DNA of 36,633 bases from JACJYC01 sp964558465. Its GTDB lineage: Bacteria; Bacteroidota; Bacteroidia; Chitinophagales; Saprospiraceae. Below, in pieces: positions 8,468 through 15,724 of this stretch; position 1 is the first letter of the stretch; every line of letters begins with the position of its first letter. The position numbers and the translations under genes are program-made. Below the pieces are notes generated by a model. That model was not told where the DNA came from, ran no database searches, and saw only the letters and a list, made by a program, of their open reading frames with translations. Location of the stretch: contig CAZLEF010000071.1 in NCBI GenBank assembly GCA_964558465.1, positions 1 through 36,633 on the forward strand, read 5' to 3'.

Positions 8468-8867
8468 AAGTTGGCTGTTTTATTTGGAGGGGTGAAGATA
8501 AGCATCTGTTTGGGAATAATGCGCGGTTGGGGTGGAAAGTTGGCAGTTCGCAGTTGGCAGTTCGCAGTTTTCGCCCACCGTTTTGTCGCACAACCCGGGG
8601 GATTAAGGGGGCAGAAGGTTTATCCACCCACGCGAAGCAAGAGCAAAGGGGGATTTACCCGACCAAACCTGGGCGGGGCTTCAATCAGCATAACCATTGG
8701 TGAAAAGAATCCGATGTGGAAGCCCGTTGGGCTTCAATATGCATAACCATCGGTGAAACCGATGGATAAGATGTAACGTCTGGGTTCGACCCTGGAGGGG
8801 TCGAATATTACCATCCGGCGCCCTTCTGATACTGGAGTCGCGTAAGCATAAGAATACAACCTTTCTC
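8468..8867. other. Gene-free 400-bp spacer with short repeats
   Basis: No credible gene lies here. It contains four 7-mer words alternating TTGGCAG and TTCGCAG at 8540-8567. A repeated element follows at 8676-8820: GGCTTCAAT...CATAACCAT...GGTGAAA occurs twice (8676-8704 and 8730-8757) and is associated with small stems AAGCCCGTTGGGCTT, CCATCGGTGAAACCGATGG and TTCGACCCTGGAGGGGTCGAA. The promoter of the amidohydrolase should be in the left part, but I see no clear TAnnTTTG box. Confidence 0.7.
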
Positions 8868-9572
8868 CTACTCCTCCTTCCGAAAAAACGCAAACACAAT
8901 CTGCCCCACGTACCCACCCAATACGCTTTCCACCAGCGCCAGCCAGAGGTTCATTTGTCCGAAACTGAGCGCAGATTTGGCTTTCATCTCAATGAACAAA
9001 AACAGCGCCAGCGCATAAATCGGGAATAACCAGTAGGAGAAGGTCACCAGCGGGCCCGACAAATACTTCGGCGGCCGGGGTTCCTGTCCGGATTGCCGCA
9101 GGTAATCCGCCAGCATCACGGAAATATAGGCCGCCAGGGCGGGCGCCAGCAAAGTTGCAGTGGACAGGAACTGTTCGTTGTTGAAGCCGCCGGTGCTCCA
9201 ATGGTAGGCCAGCCGGAGGATGACGGCCGCCTTGACCAGGCACAACAAATAAAACACCCGCTTTTTGAAGGTAGCCTCGCTCAACAACCTCGGCCGTTTT
9301 CCTTTGGAAGGCACAGGCTGGGCAGGCAGCCGGCTCACCCAATCCACCAACCCGTTCACGATCCGGGAATACGAAACTGAATAGGCCTCATGGGTGATCA
9401 GGGTGGAGTTTTTTTGTTTTTCCAGTTCTTTGGAGCGATTGCTGACGGCGGCCAGGCCGTTCGCAAGGTCATCCAGGCCGCAGTAGTCGGCGTATTCGAT
9501 AGCGGCTGTGCAGGCTTGCTCCAGCTTGCCGTCGATGATGAGCTTGCGGATGGAGGATTTGGTGTGGTCCAT
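8868..9572 (-). CDS. Membrane protein with EAD11-like N-terminal domain
   Basis: This 234-residue protein has two parts. Residues 1-82 resemble effector-associated domain 11: IRKLIIDGKLEQAC, then LAAVSNRSKELEKQKNSTL, then ITHEAYSVSYSRIVNGLVDW. This matches the family pattern of a helix with IRxLI.GK.EEA, a SR..LE segment and a LI..EY...R...ALL end. EADs are adaptor domains that recruit effectors by like-with-like contacts, often near caspase, CHAT or TIR proteins. Residues 105-230 form about four transmembrane helices followed by FFRKEE. The domain call is from memory of the family and needs a profile search. Its neighbours within 10 kb include three caspase-family genes. Function unknown. 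Confidence 0.6.
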   Translation of the reverse strand: MDHTKSSIRKLIIDGKLEQACTAAIEYADYCGLDDLANGLAAVSNRSKELEKQKNSTLITHEAYSVSYSRIVNGLVDWVSRLPAQPVPSKGKRPRLLSEATFKKRVFYLLCLVKAAVILRLAYHWSTGGFNNEQFLSTATLLAPALAAYISVMLADYLRQSGQEPRPPKYLSGPLVTFSYWLFPIYALALFLFIEMKAKSALSFGQMNLWLALVESVLGGYVGQIVFAFFRKEE

Positions 9573-9582
9573 TTTTAGGGTT

Positions 9583-9662
9583 GTTGATGCGTTGATGCGT
9601 TGATGCGTTGATTTGAAACGGCAGCCCTCGAATCAACAAATCAACAAATCAACGAATCAACA
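9583..9662. repeat. Two-armed 8-mer word hairpin
   Basis: The left arm, 9583-9614, is three GTTGATGC words and one GTTGATTT. The right arm, 9631-9662, is four AATCAACA/AATCAACG words, the reverse complement. The 16-base centre is 9615-9630 (GAAACGGCAGCCCTCG). It lies between two minus-strand genes and ends 11 bases from the stop codon of the upstream one. A similar array with a related centre is at 22081-22193. Confidence 0.85.
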
Positions 9663-9672
9663 AAGTCCAATA

Positions 9673-10674
9673 TCATTTCCTTTCCAGTTCCATTTTCAAA
9701 GCATTCCGGAATTCGATCACATACGGATGGAGGAAATCCTCCTCGAAATCGGGTTCCATATCCATATAGCCGCTTTTGCGGGGGCGGTAGACGCCGGAGC
9801 CGAACTTGCCGGTCAGCCTGGCTTTGAGTACAAAACCGCCGTTGGTCGGGATAAAATCGAGTTCGAATTCCAGCCTTTCGCGGCGCATATCGTTGCAGGG
9901 GCCCCACCAGCGCTCTACCAGGCGGCACCAGGCCGAGCGTTTTTCGTCCCTGAGCACTTCCTGGCACAGGTCGCTCACCGAAAAGGAAAGGGAATAATCG
10001 CTCATTTCCACCTCTTCCACCCTCGGGTTGCGGCCTTCGCAGTTTTCGCGGGTGCGTTCGTAGCGTTTCCGGGCGTAGCTGATGACTTTTTCAAATATCT
10101 CGCGCGCATCGCCTTCACTCCGGATATTGGCATCCGTCTCCAGGTTGACCTTCCGGACAACCGGCGATCTGACCACCACCTCAAAAGCCTGAGCCTTACA
10201 ATTGTTGGTGCGTTTTTCTTCTGCCAGTTGACCGTTTTCCTCCCAGAGCCAGATGTAAAAACAGGGGTCGTACCCGTATCCGTCGCGTTTGGGGATATAG
10301 ATCTGCACATTGCCCTGCCGGGGCGGGATTTCCATAAAACGGATGAAGGTATAATACAACGCGTGTCCGATGGTCCGGTCGGCATTGGCCTTTGCAAAAT
10401 TCGTTTCCAGCCCCTGCCAGATAGCCGCAGCCGAATCGGGGTCGGAATTGCGCACGGTGAGCCAAAGCTCCAGTTCCTGGTCGTTTTTCTGGAGTTTGAC
10501 CTCATCCACTTTCAGGACGGCGCCCAGGCCTTTGTCGTCCAGCCAATGTTGGTACAACAAGGTTTTTTTCTGAAAAAAGGCCAGGTCGTCGCCGAAATAG
10601 TCTTGTGCAAAAAGGGCGGTCCAGCCCAAAAGGAAGGTTGATAAAAAGAAGATCCGGGGGGTCGTATTTTTCAT
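9673..10674 (-). CDS. Exported protein of unknown function
   Basis: This 333-residue protein starts with a clear signal peptide (KNTTPRIFFLSTFLLGWTALFA, cleaved near AQD), so it is probably periplasmic, on the cell surface or secreted. I do not recognise the family. Visible features are a mixed alpha/beta composition, a tryptophan-rich segment WCRLVERWWGPCNDMRRERLEF at about 250-270, six cysteines after residue 135, and a charged, strand-like C-terminus. There are no membrane segments after the signal. It shares strand and spacing with the EAD-like membrane gene and lies upstream of the caspase island, but no shared function is shown. Confidence 0.75.
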   Translation of the reverse strand: MKNTTPRIFFLSTFLLGWTALFAQDYFGDDLAFFQKKTLLYQHWLDDKGLGAVLKVDEVKLQKNDQELELWLTVRNSDPDSAAAIWQGLETNFAKANADRTIGHALYYTFIRFMEIPPRQGNVQIYIPKRDGYGYDPCFYIWLWEENGQLAEEKRTNNCKAQAFEVVVRSPVVRKVNLETDANIRSEGDAREIFEKVISYARKRYERTRENCEGRNPRVEEVEMSDYSLSFSVSDLCQEVLRDEKRSAWCRLVERWWGPCNDMRRERLEFELDFIPTNGGFVLKARLTGKFGSGVYRPRKSGYMDMEPDFEEDFLHPYVIEFRNALKMELERK

Positions 10675-11122
10675 TTTTATGGTGTTTGCTGCCCAAATTT
10701 AGGAAAAAATGTAAAATGCAAAATGCAGAATGCAAAATGTAAAAGTAAGGGGCCGTTCTTCTTTTAATGGCCGCCTCTTCGAATCTGCTCCATTCTTCGG
10801 AGGGAATGGACGGGGTCAATCCGTTCTGTTTTTACCTCGCAGTTTGTACAAGAATCGTATTCCCTCCGGAGGGGGTCAGGTGGAGGAATCACGACCTCCT
10901 CCACTTCCTGACCAAGATAGCCTCATTACTAAAACTAAGCGATAACCCCATGTAAAAATGGTTCAGGTGATAAAATTTGGGGATAACCCAAAGTTATCGC
11001 TTAAATCCACACAGGTTGATGCACTATTGACTAGCGACTAGCATCTTACAATTATTTCCCCTAACTTTGTCGAAGCTAATTAATGCCATCATGCCAAAAC
11101 ATTCCGTTTAAACCCTCAAAAA
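10675..11122. other. Gene-free 448-bp spacer
   Basis: No convincing gene. It holds five 7-mer words of the AATGCAA type at 10708-10742, a GGTGGAGGA...TCCTCCACTTCC hairpin at about 10880-10911, and an inverted repeat TAAGCGATAAC at 10936-10946 facing GTTATCGCTTA at 10993-11003 with a small GGGATAACCC palindrome (10980-10989) between. The right end contains a TAACTTTG box (11062-11069) about 53 bases before the MNT start codon. Confidence 0.7.
11062..11069 (+). promoter_or_regulatory. Probable -7 promoter box of the MNT gene
   Basis: TAACTTTG matches the Bacteroidota -7 consensus TAnnTTTG and is identical to the box found before the three caspase genes. I do not see a TTG at the preferred 20-base spacing, so the -33 element is weak. 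The box lies 53 bases before the MNT start codon. Confidence 0.5.
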
Positions 11123-11443
11123 ATGGAATTGATTCATCAACATCGGGAAGAATTAAATAAAGCATGTTCCAATTTCATGGTTGACGAACTTTATGCCTTT
11201 GGTTCAATATTGACAGAAAAATTCAACCCGGACAGCGATATTGATTTTATAGTTTCCATACATTCAAATGACCCGATTGAATACGGCGAAAATTACTTCC
11301 AACTGAAGTTTGAGCTGGAACGAATTTTCAAAAGGAAAGTTGATCTGTTGGAACAAAAGGCCATTCGGAATGAAATTTTTAGCGACCTGATCAACCGGAA
11401 AAAGGTACTTATCTATGCAAGCGGAAATAAAGGTATGGCTTAA
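11123..11443 (+). CDS. MNT-type nucleotidyltransferase antitoxin
   Basis: This 106-residue protein has the minimal nucleotidyltransferase fold. The active-site pattern is intact: AFGSILTEKFNPDSDIDFIV gives GS followed by DSDID about ten residues later. The C-terminal KRKVDLLEQKAIRNEIF is the usual third acidic strand and helix. MNT proteins pair with HEPN ribonuclease toxins and silence them, by binding or by AMP transfer. The next reading frame, overlapping by 29 bases, is what remains of such a HEPN partner. The upstream A/T-rich codon use differs from the GC-rich caspase genes next door, consistent with separate arrival. Confidence 0.85.
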   Translation: MELIHQHREELNKACSNFMVDELYAFGSILTEKFNPDSDIDFIVSIHSNDPIEYGENYFQLKFELERIFKRKVDLLEQKAIRNEIFSDLINRKKVLIYASGNKGMA

Positions 11444-11537
11444 GGATATTGAAGATGATGTTATCTGGCTAATAGCGATAAAATACCTTCCTGTTCTTTA
11501 CGAGGAAATCAAAGACGTTATAAGAAAAAACCATTAA
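11415..11537 (+). pseudogene. HEPN toxin remnant with internal deletion
   Basis: This 40-codon frame reads MQAEIKVWLKDIED and then DVIWLIAIKYLPVLYEEI. The first part resembles the start of a DUF86/HEPN toxin (WL.DI..AI). The second resembles its end (DDVIWGIV..H.P.L..EV). The roughly 60-70 middle residues, including the catalytic RxxxxH helix, are missing, and the two ends are joined in frame. It starts inside the MNT gene, as in intact MNT/HEPN pairs. The reading is that the toxin was lost by a clean deletion while the antitoxin stayed. A short unrelated peptide is possible but fits less well. Confidence 0.65.
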
Positions 11538-11606
11538 ATATGGGAAGTGGAAACGGCAAGTTAACGGCTGATTCTTAGGCGGCTACTTCCAGCTAAGTTC
11601 CTTCAC

Positions 11607-11637
11607 TTGCCCAATTCCCAATTTTACCCTAACTTTG
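11607..11637 (+). promoter_or_regulatory. Bacteroidota promoter of the first caspase gene
   Basis: TTG at 11607-11609 is followed after exactly 20 bases by TAACTTTG at 11630-11637. This fits the Bacteroidota sigma-factor consensus of a -33 TTTG/TTG and a -7 TAnnTTTG. The start codon is 21 bases after the box. Confidence 0.75.
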
Positions 11638-11658
11638 TAAAAACTAATTTCCGCCCCC

Positions 11659-13116
11659 ATGCCAGGACGCACCATTTACCCATTCCTCTTCCTCTGGTTT
11701 TGCTGCTCAGTGACACTTCCAGCCCAATCTCCCTTACGCAACGGCAAGGACTACGCCTTCCTCTTCTACGTCGCTGATTTCAAACCCGGCTGGCCCCGCC
11801 TGCCCGAAACCAAAGAAGAAGTGGAAGCCATCGCCGCCGAACTGCGCGACAACTACGGCTTCCAGACCGAAGTTGTACCCAACCCCACCAAAAAAACAAT
11901 CCTCGACAAAATCAAGGCCGTAAATGCCCGTTCCTTCGGCCCCAACGACCAGGTCCTGTTCTTTTTCTCCACCCACGGGTATTACAACTCCGCGCAGGAC
12001 TAAGGTTTCCTCATCCCGGCCGACGGCTTGCTGGACGATACCTACGGCGACACCTGGATCAGTTACGGCGACCTGGGCCGGTACATCACCGTCAACAAGG
12101 CCAAACACGTGCTGCTGGGCCTCGACGCCTGTTATTCCGGCGCCTTCGGCATCCGCAACAAACCCCGCCCCGAAGCTTTTCCCTGGCAAAGTGAAACCGC
12201 CGACTGCGCCGAAAAGGTCAAAAAAGCCTTCAACCGAAAAAGCCGCCTCTATTTCTGTTCCGGCAGCAAGGACCAGCGCACCCCCGCCCGCTCCCTCTTT
12301 GCCCGCCGCTGGCTCGAAACCCTGCGCAAAGGCGCCGACGCGGGCATGGTCGGCAGCCACGACCTCCGGTATTACCTCGGCCAGATTGAGTGGCCCCAAC
12401 CTGAAGACGGTTCCTTCACCAACCACGAAGACGGCGATTTTGTGTTTGTGCATAAAAATGCCTGCGTTGTTCAAACGCCGGGCCTGACAGACGCCGCCCA
12501 CTGGGCCCAATCCGAAACCGGAGCTTCACAGGAAAAACTGCTGGAACACCTGCGCCTCTATCCGAAATGCCCGCATGAAACCCGGGCGATTCAATTGCTG
12601 AGCGCCTCAAATAATGGCTCCGGATCAGAGGTCAGCGGTTCTGAAAAAGGATTAGAAGAAAACCCTTCAAAAGCTACTATTTCCTATTTGACATCCAAAT
12701 TAGAATTAGCCCAGGTAATTAAAGTAACTGATATTGAAATAAAGCCAATGAAGATCAGAGAAGGAGGCGAAATGGTAAAAAGCATGAATGGCGATCAAGT
12801 CAACCAAATTCAAGTTTGCTTCAAAACTACTGAGAACGAAGTGACTGAAAAGGGTGTCGAAATATTTTATATTAGGATCATCAACCCAATAGGGGAAATT
12901 CTGGCAATAGAAAGCCTCGGCTCGGGCATATTCATCAACAAGTATAAAGATGAAGAAATGAGGTTTACTATGTCAAAAGAAATAAGCTATGATAACCAAA
13001 TAAACGAGGTTTGCGCGTTTTGGTTCCCGGGCCAGGATTTTATTAAAGGAACCTACAATGTTGAAATCTACAATAAAGGCCACCTATCCGGAACAAACGG
13101 ATTTAAATTGAGATGA
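11659..13116 (+). pseudogene. Secreted caspase-family protease with in-frame stop
   Basis: The frame reads as a signal peptide (MPGRTIYPFLFLWFCCSVTLPAQ), then a caspase (peptidase C14) domain, then a conserved linker, then a C-terminal domain of about 150 residues. A TAA at 12001-12003 falls between the catalytic histidine (FFSTHGYY) and the catalytic cysteine (GLDACYSGAFG). The sequence continues in frame directly after it as GFLIPADG, aligned with ALIPKDG in the two relatives downstream. One base change (for example from TAC) would explain it. The C-terminal part after about residue 325 is strand-rich, unlike the SUMF1 domain of its relatives, and is not recognised. It is a recent pseudogene, a sequencing error or a readthrough product. 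Confidence 0.85.
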
Positions 13117-13210
13117 TAATTTAAAAATTTGGGATATAAGGTATATTTATTAAGCCCAAATTTTCCATACCACTAGGTTATTATAACATCCCCATTTGAC
13201 TATGCCTTTT

Positions 13211-13241
13211 TTGCCCATCTCCCCATTTTTCTCTAACTTTG
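13211..13241 (+). promoter_or_regulatory. Bacteroidota promoter, caspase/SUMF1 copy 1
   Basis: TTG at 13211-13213, a 20-base spacer, and TAACTTTG at 13234-13241 match the Bacteroidota promoter form. The start codon is 18 bases downstream. The region from 13222 to 13354, covering the -7 box, leader and signal peptide, is identical base for base to 16023-16155. Confidence 0.75.
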
Positions 13242-13259
13242 TCCAAACTAACCGCCTGA

Positions 13260-15020
13260 ATGATGCCGAAACCTTTATTGTTCCACCTCCTACTCGTTTT
13301 CCTCCCGGCGCTCGCCGCCCAATCCCAACCCCGCGAAGGCAAGGATTACGCCCTCTTTTTTGTCGTCACCGACTTTGACCACTGGCAGGACTTTCCTTCC
13401 GGCACAGCCGACCAGGTCAGCCAGATCGCAGGAGAGTTAAAAGACCATTACGGGTTCCAGGTAGAAATCATCCCGAACCCTACCCGCAAAACTATCCTGG
13501 ATAAGTTGACCAATGACTACGGCAAACGCCGCTTTGGCCCCAAAGACCAACTCCTGGTTTATTTTTCCATGCACGGTCACTACGAGGAAGGCGGCACCGG
13601 CGCCCTGATCCCCAAAGACGGCAAACTCCAGGACCCCACCTACGATTCCTGGATCACCCACCCCATCCTGGAAGACTTGCTCAACCGCATCCCTTGCGAA
13701 CACATCACCCTGGCGCTCGACGCGTGTTATTCCGGAACCTTCGGCCCAGAATACCGCAGCAAACCCGAAACCCCGGCTTGGGAAACTGCCGACGACTGCG
13801 CCTCCAAAACCGCCAACGCCCTGCGGTACAAAAGCCGCCTTTACCTCACCTCAGGCGGTGTTGAACGCACGCCCACTACCTCGCAGTTTGCCGACAAATG
13901 GCTGGAAGCCCTTTACTTGCGTAATACAGACGGGCTACTTGGTTTTCATGAACTGTTCGACGTATTGAGCGAAGCCAATCCGCGACCCATGTTCGGCGAA
14001 TTCCGGGGGCATGTGAAAGGGGGCGATTTTATATTTGTTCATGCCCAGGCTTGCTCAACTGCTCTGCTGGTTTCCGATACTGCCCACTGGGCGCAAACCA
14101 GAACAGCGCCCTCCCGCGAAAAACTACTGGAACACTTAAGATTATACCCTAAATGCGTCCATGAATCCCTAACGATTCAATTACTTATCAACCTTACTTA
14201 CAAAACGCCGGAAAAATTTATACCAGATAATATGGTTTTTGTTCGGGGTGGCATCTTCCGAATGGGCGCCAAGGATGGGGAAAGCGACGAACAACCAGTG
14301 CATTCTGTCACCCTAAGCGATTTTTATATCGGCCGGTATGAGGTGACCTTAGCAGAGTTTTCCCGGTTTGTAAATGCTACTGGATATAAAACAGATGCGG
14401 AGAAGAATGGAAACAGCGTCAATTGGCGTCATGACGCTGAATCAAAGATACGTCCTACAAACGAGTACAATCACCCAGTTATATATGTGAGTTGGAATGA
14501 CGCAATAGCTTTTTGCAATTGGCTAAGTGAAGAACGTGGCTACAATAAAGTATACACCTTCAATAATGACCAGATTATTGTTGACTGGACCGCTAACGGC
14601 TATCGACTGCCTACAGAATCCGAATGGGAATACGCTGCCCGTAGTGGGCTTAGGGTCGAAAAATGGGCAGGGGCTTCTGTTGAATCCAGTCTTGCTTCTT
14701 TTGCCAATTATCGAGAGGATGGCACAACAGATAAAGATGCCTTCGAATACACCTCTCCAGTCGGCTCTTATCAACCAAATGAATTAGGTTTGCACGATAT
14801 GAGCGGTAATGTTTGGGAATGGTGCTGGGACTGGTATGGACGCTATTCCTCTTCTACCCAAGCTGACCCGCGCGGACCTAAAACGGGTTCTGCTCGCATT
14901 ATTCGAGGCGGTTCTTGGTATAGTCCTCCAACCAGCTTGCGTTGCACATTTCGTAACCGCAACGATTCAGCTTATACGGATTACTTCTTGGGCTTTCGGC
15001 TCTCCAGGTCGGTACGTTAG
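13260..15020 (+). CDS. Secreted caspase fused to SUMF1/FGE domain, copy 1
   Basis: This 586-residue protein has a signal peptide (MPKPLLFHLLLVFLPALAAQ) and a caspase-like domain at about 25-265. The catalytic dyad is His105 in YFSMHGHYEE and Cys156 in LALDACYSGTFG. A linker follows (AHWAQTRTAPSREKLLEHL, then RLYPKCVHE). Residues 318-586 form a SUMF1/EgtB/PvdO (FGE-sulfatase) domain: MVFVRGGIFRMG, DFYIGRYEVT, YRLPTESEWEYAA, GNVWEWCWDWYG, RGGSW, GFRLS. Only one cysteine is in the region where true formylglycine-generating enzymes use two, so the domain is probably a binding module. It would act in the periplasm or outside. Its C-terminus resembles variable regions of diversity-generating retroelements. 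Confidence 0.88.
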   Translation: MMPKPLLFHLLLVFLPALAAQSQPREGKDYALFFVVTDFDHWQDFPSGTADQVSQIAGELKDHYGFQVEIIPNPTRKTILDKLTNDYGKRRFGPKDQLLVYFSMHGHYEEGGTGALIPKDGKLQDPTYDSWITHPILEDLLNRIPCEHITLALDACYSGTFGPEYRSKPETPAWETADDCASKTANALRYKSRLYLTSGGVERTPTTSQFADKWLEALYLRNTDGLLGFHELFDVLSEANPRPMFGEFRGHVKGGDFIFVHAQACSTALLVSDTAHWAQTRTAPSREKLLEHLRLYPKCVHESLTIQLLINLTYKTPEKFIPDNMVFVRGGIFRMGAKDGESDEQPVHSVTLSDFYIGRYEVTLAEFSRFVNATGYKTDAEKNGNSVNWRHDAESKIRPTNEYNHPVIYVSWNDAIAFCNWLSEERGYNKVYTFNNDQIIVDWTANGYRLPTESEWEYAARSGLRVEKWAGASVESSLASFANYREDGTTDKDAFEYTSPVGSYQPNELGLHDMSGNVWEWCWDWYGRYSSSTQADPRGPKTGSARIIRGGSWYSPPTSLRCTFRNRNDSAYTDYFLGFRLSRSVR

Positions 15021-15331
15021 TTTCTGAATTTAATTTCTCCGCCTGCCGAGGCTTCAGCGCAGGCAGGTTACCTTTTTACAAGAACGGCATCAGGTGTCGG
15101 ACACTTTGGAAGTGTCCGACACCTGCAACTGTCTGAACTGTGATTTTTATGATTCTTGTGAATTTCATGATCATCACACCTATCACACCCATCACAGTTC
15201 AGACAATGGCCGCAACCGTCTGAATTGTGATTTTTTTGATACTTTTGAGAATTATACCCATCAAACCCATCACCGTTCAGACAATGGCCGAAACTGTCTA
15301 AACTGTGATTTCTCTGATGAATATGAATAAC
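15021..15331. repeat. Hairpin cluster after caspase/SUMF1 copy 1
   Basis: Directly after the stop come a GCCTGCC...GGCAGG inverted repeat (15041-15067), a perfect 15-bp stem with 5-base loop (15091-15125), and then hairpins with stem TCACAGTTCAGACA / TGTCTGAACTGTGA at about 15192-15231 and 15269-15310, spaced by words such as CATCACACC. The second of these is slightly diverged. The same series follows copy 2 at 17905-18111. No gene is present in this stretch. Confidence 0.85.
15091..15125 (+). terminator. Perfect 15-bp hairpin after caspase/SUMF1 copy 1
   Basis: The stem begins CAGGTGTCGGACACT, has the loop TTGGA, and closes with the exact complement. An identical hairpin lies at 17988-18022 at the same place after copy 2. 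There is no T-tract, so it may stop transcription, protect the mRNA end, or mark the edge of the duplicated unit. Confidence 0.6.
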
Positions 15332-15724
15332 ATGATCAAAGACCAATACAAGCATTCGGCGTTAACCGGTAAAATAATCGGATGCGCCATGGAGGTACAC
15401 AAAGCCCTGGGCAATGGTTTTCAGGAAGTAATTTACCAGCGCGCACTGGCTTATGAAATGGAGCTGCAAGGAATAAACTTTTCAAGGGAATTTGAAATGC
15501 AGGTTTTTTACAAGGATTTGCAGGTGGGTACCAGACGGGTTGATTTCCTTGTGGAGGATGTGATCAGTGTTGAATTAAAAGCATTAACCCAATTAGAGGC
15601 CGTTCACTTGGCTCAAGCCATTAATTATTTGGAAGCCTATAACCTGGAAATTGGCTTGCTCATCAATTTTGGAGAAACCAAGCTCAGGTTCCATCGTTTG
15701 GAAAACAAAAAGTACAAACCCTGA
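15332..15724 (+). CDS. GxxExxY protein, copy 1 (PD-(D/E)XK nuclease-like)
   Basis: This protein of about 130 residues belongs to the GxxExxY family (PF13366-type, PDDEXK_3). The defining motif is seen in ALGNGFQEVIYQRALAYEM, where G, E and Y are spaced as named. A nuclease-like core follows: RVDFLVEDVISVELKAL supplies the Asp and the ExK of a PD-(D/E)XK site. The ending EIGLLINFGETKLRFHRL is typical. Earlier starts are possible (ATG at 15317, GTG at 15305), but they overlap the upstream palindromes; MIKDQYKHSALTGKII is the family's normal beginning. The function of the family is unknown. The gene lies between palindrome clusters on both sides. Confidence 0.87.
   Translation: MIKDQYKHSALTGKIIGCAMEVHKALGNGFQEVIYQRALAYEMELQGINFSREFEMQVFYKDLQVGTRRVDFLVEDVISVELKALTQLEAVHLAQAINYLEAYNLEIGLLINFGETKLRFHRLENKKYKP

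Noticed and set aside
8781..8806. GGTTCGACCC resembling a tRNA T-arm
   Set aside because: No acceptor, anticodon or D-arm can be fitted around it; it is part of a small hairpin repeat.
11544..11625. Possible extra small gene or hairpin between the HEPN remnant and the first caspase
   Set aside because: Only weak partial complementarity and no reading frame with features; it holds the caspase promoter.
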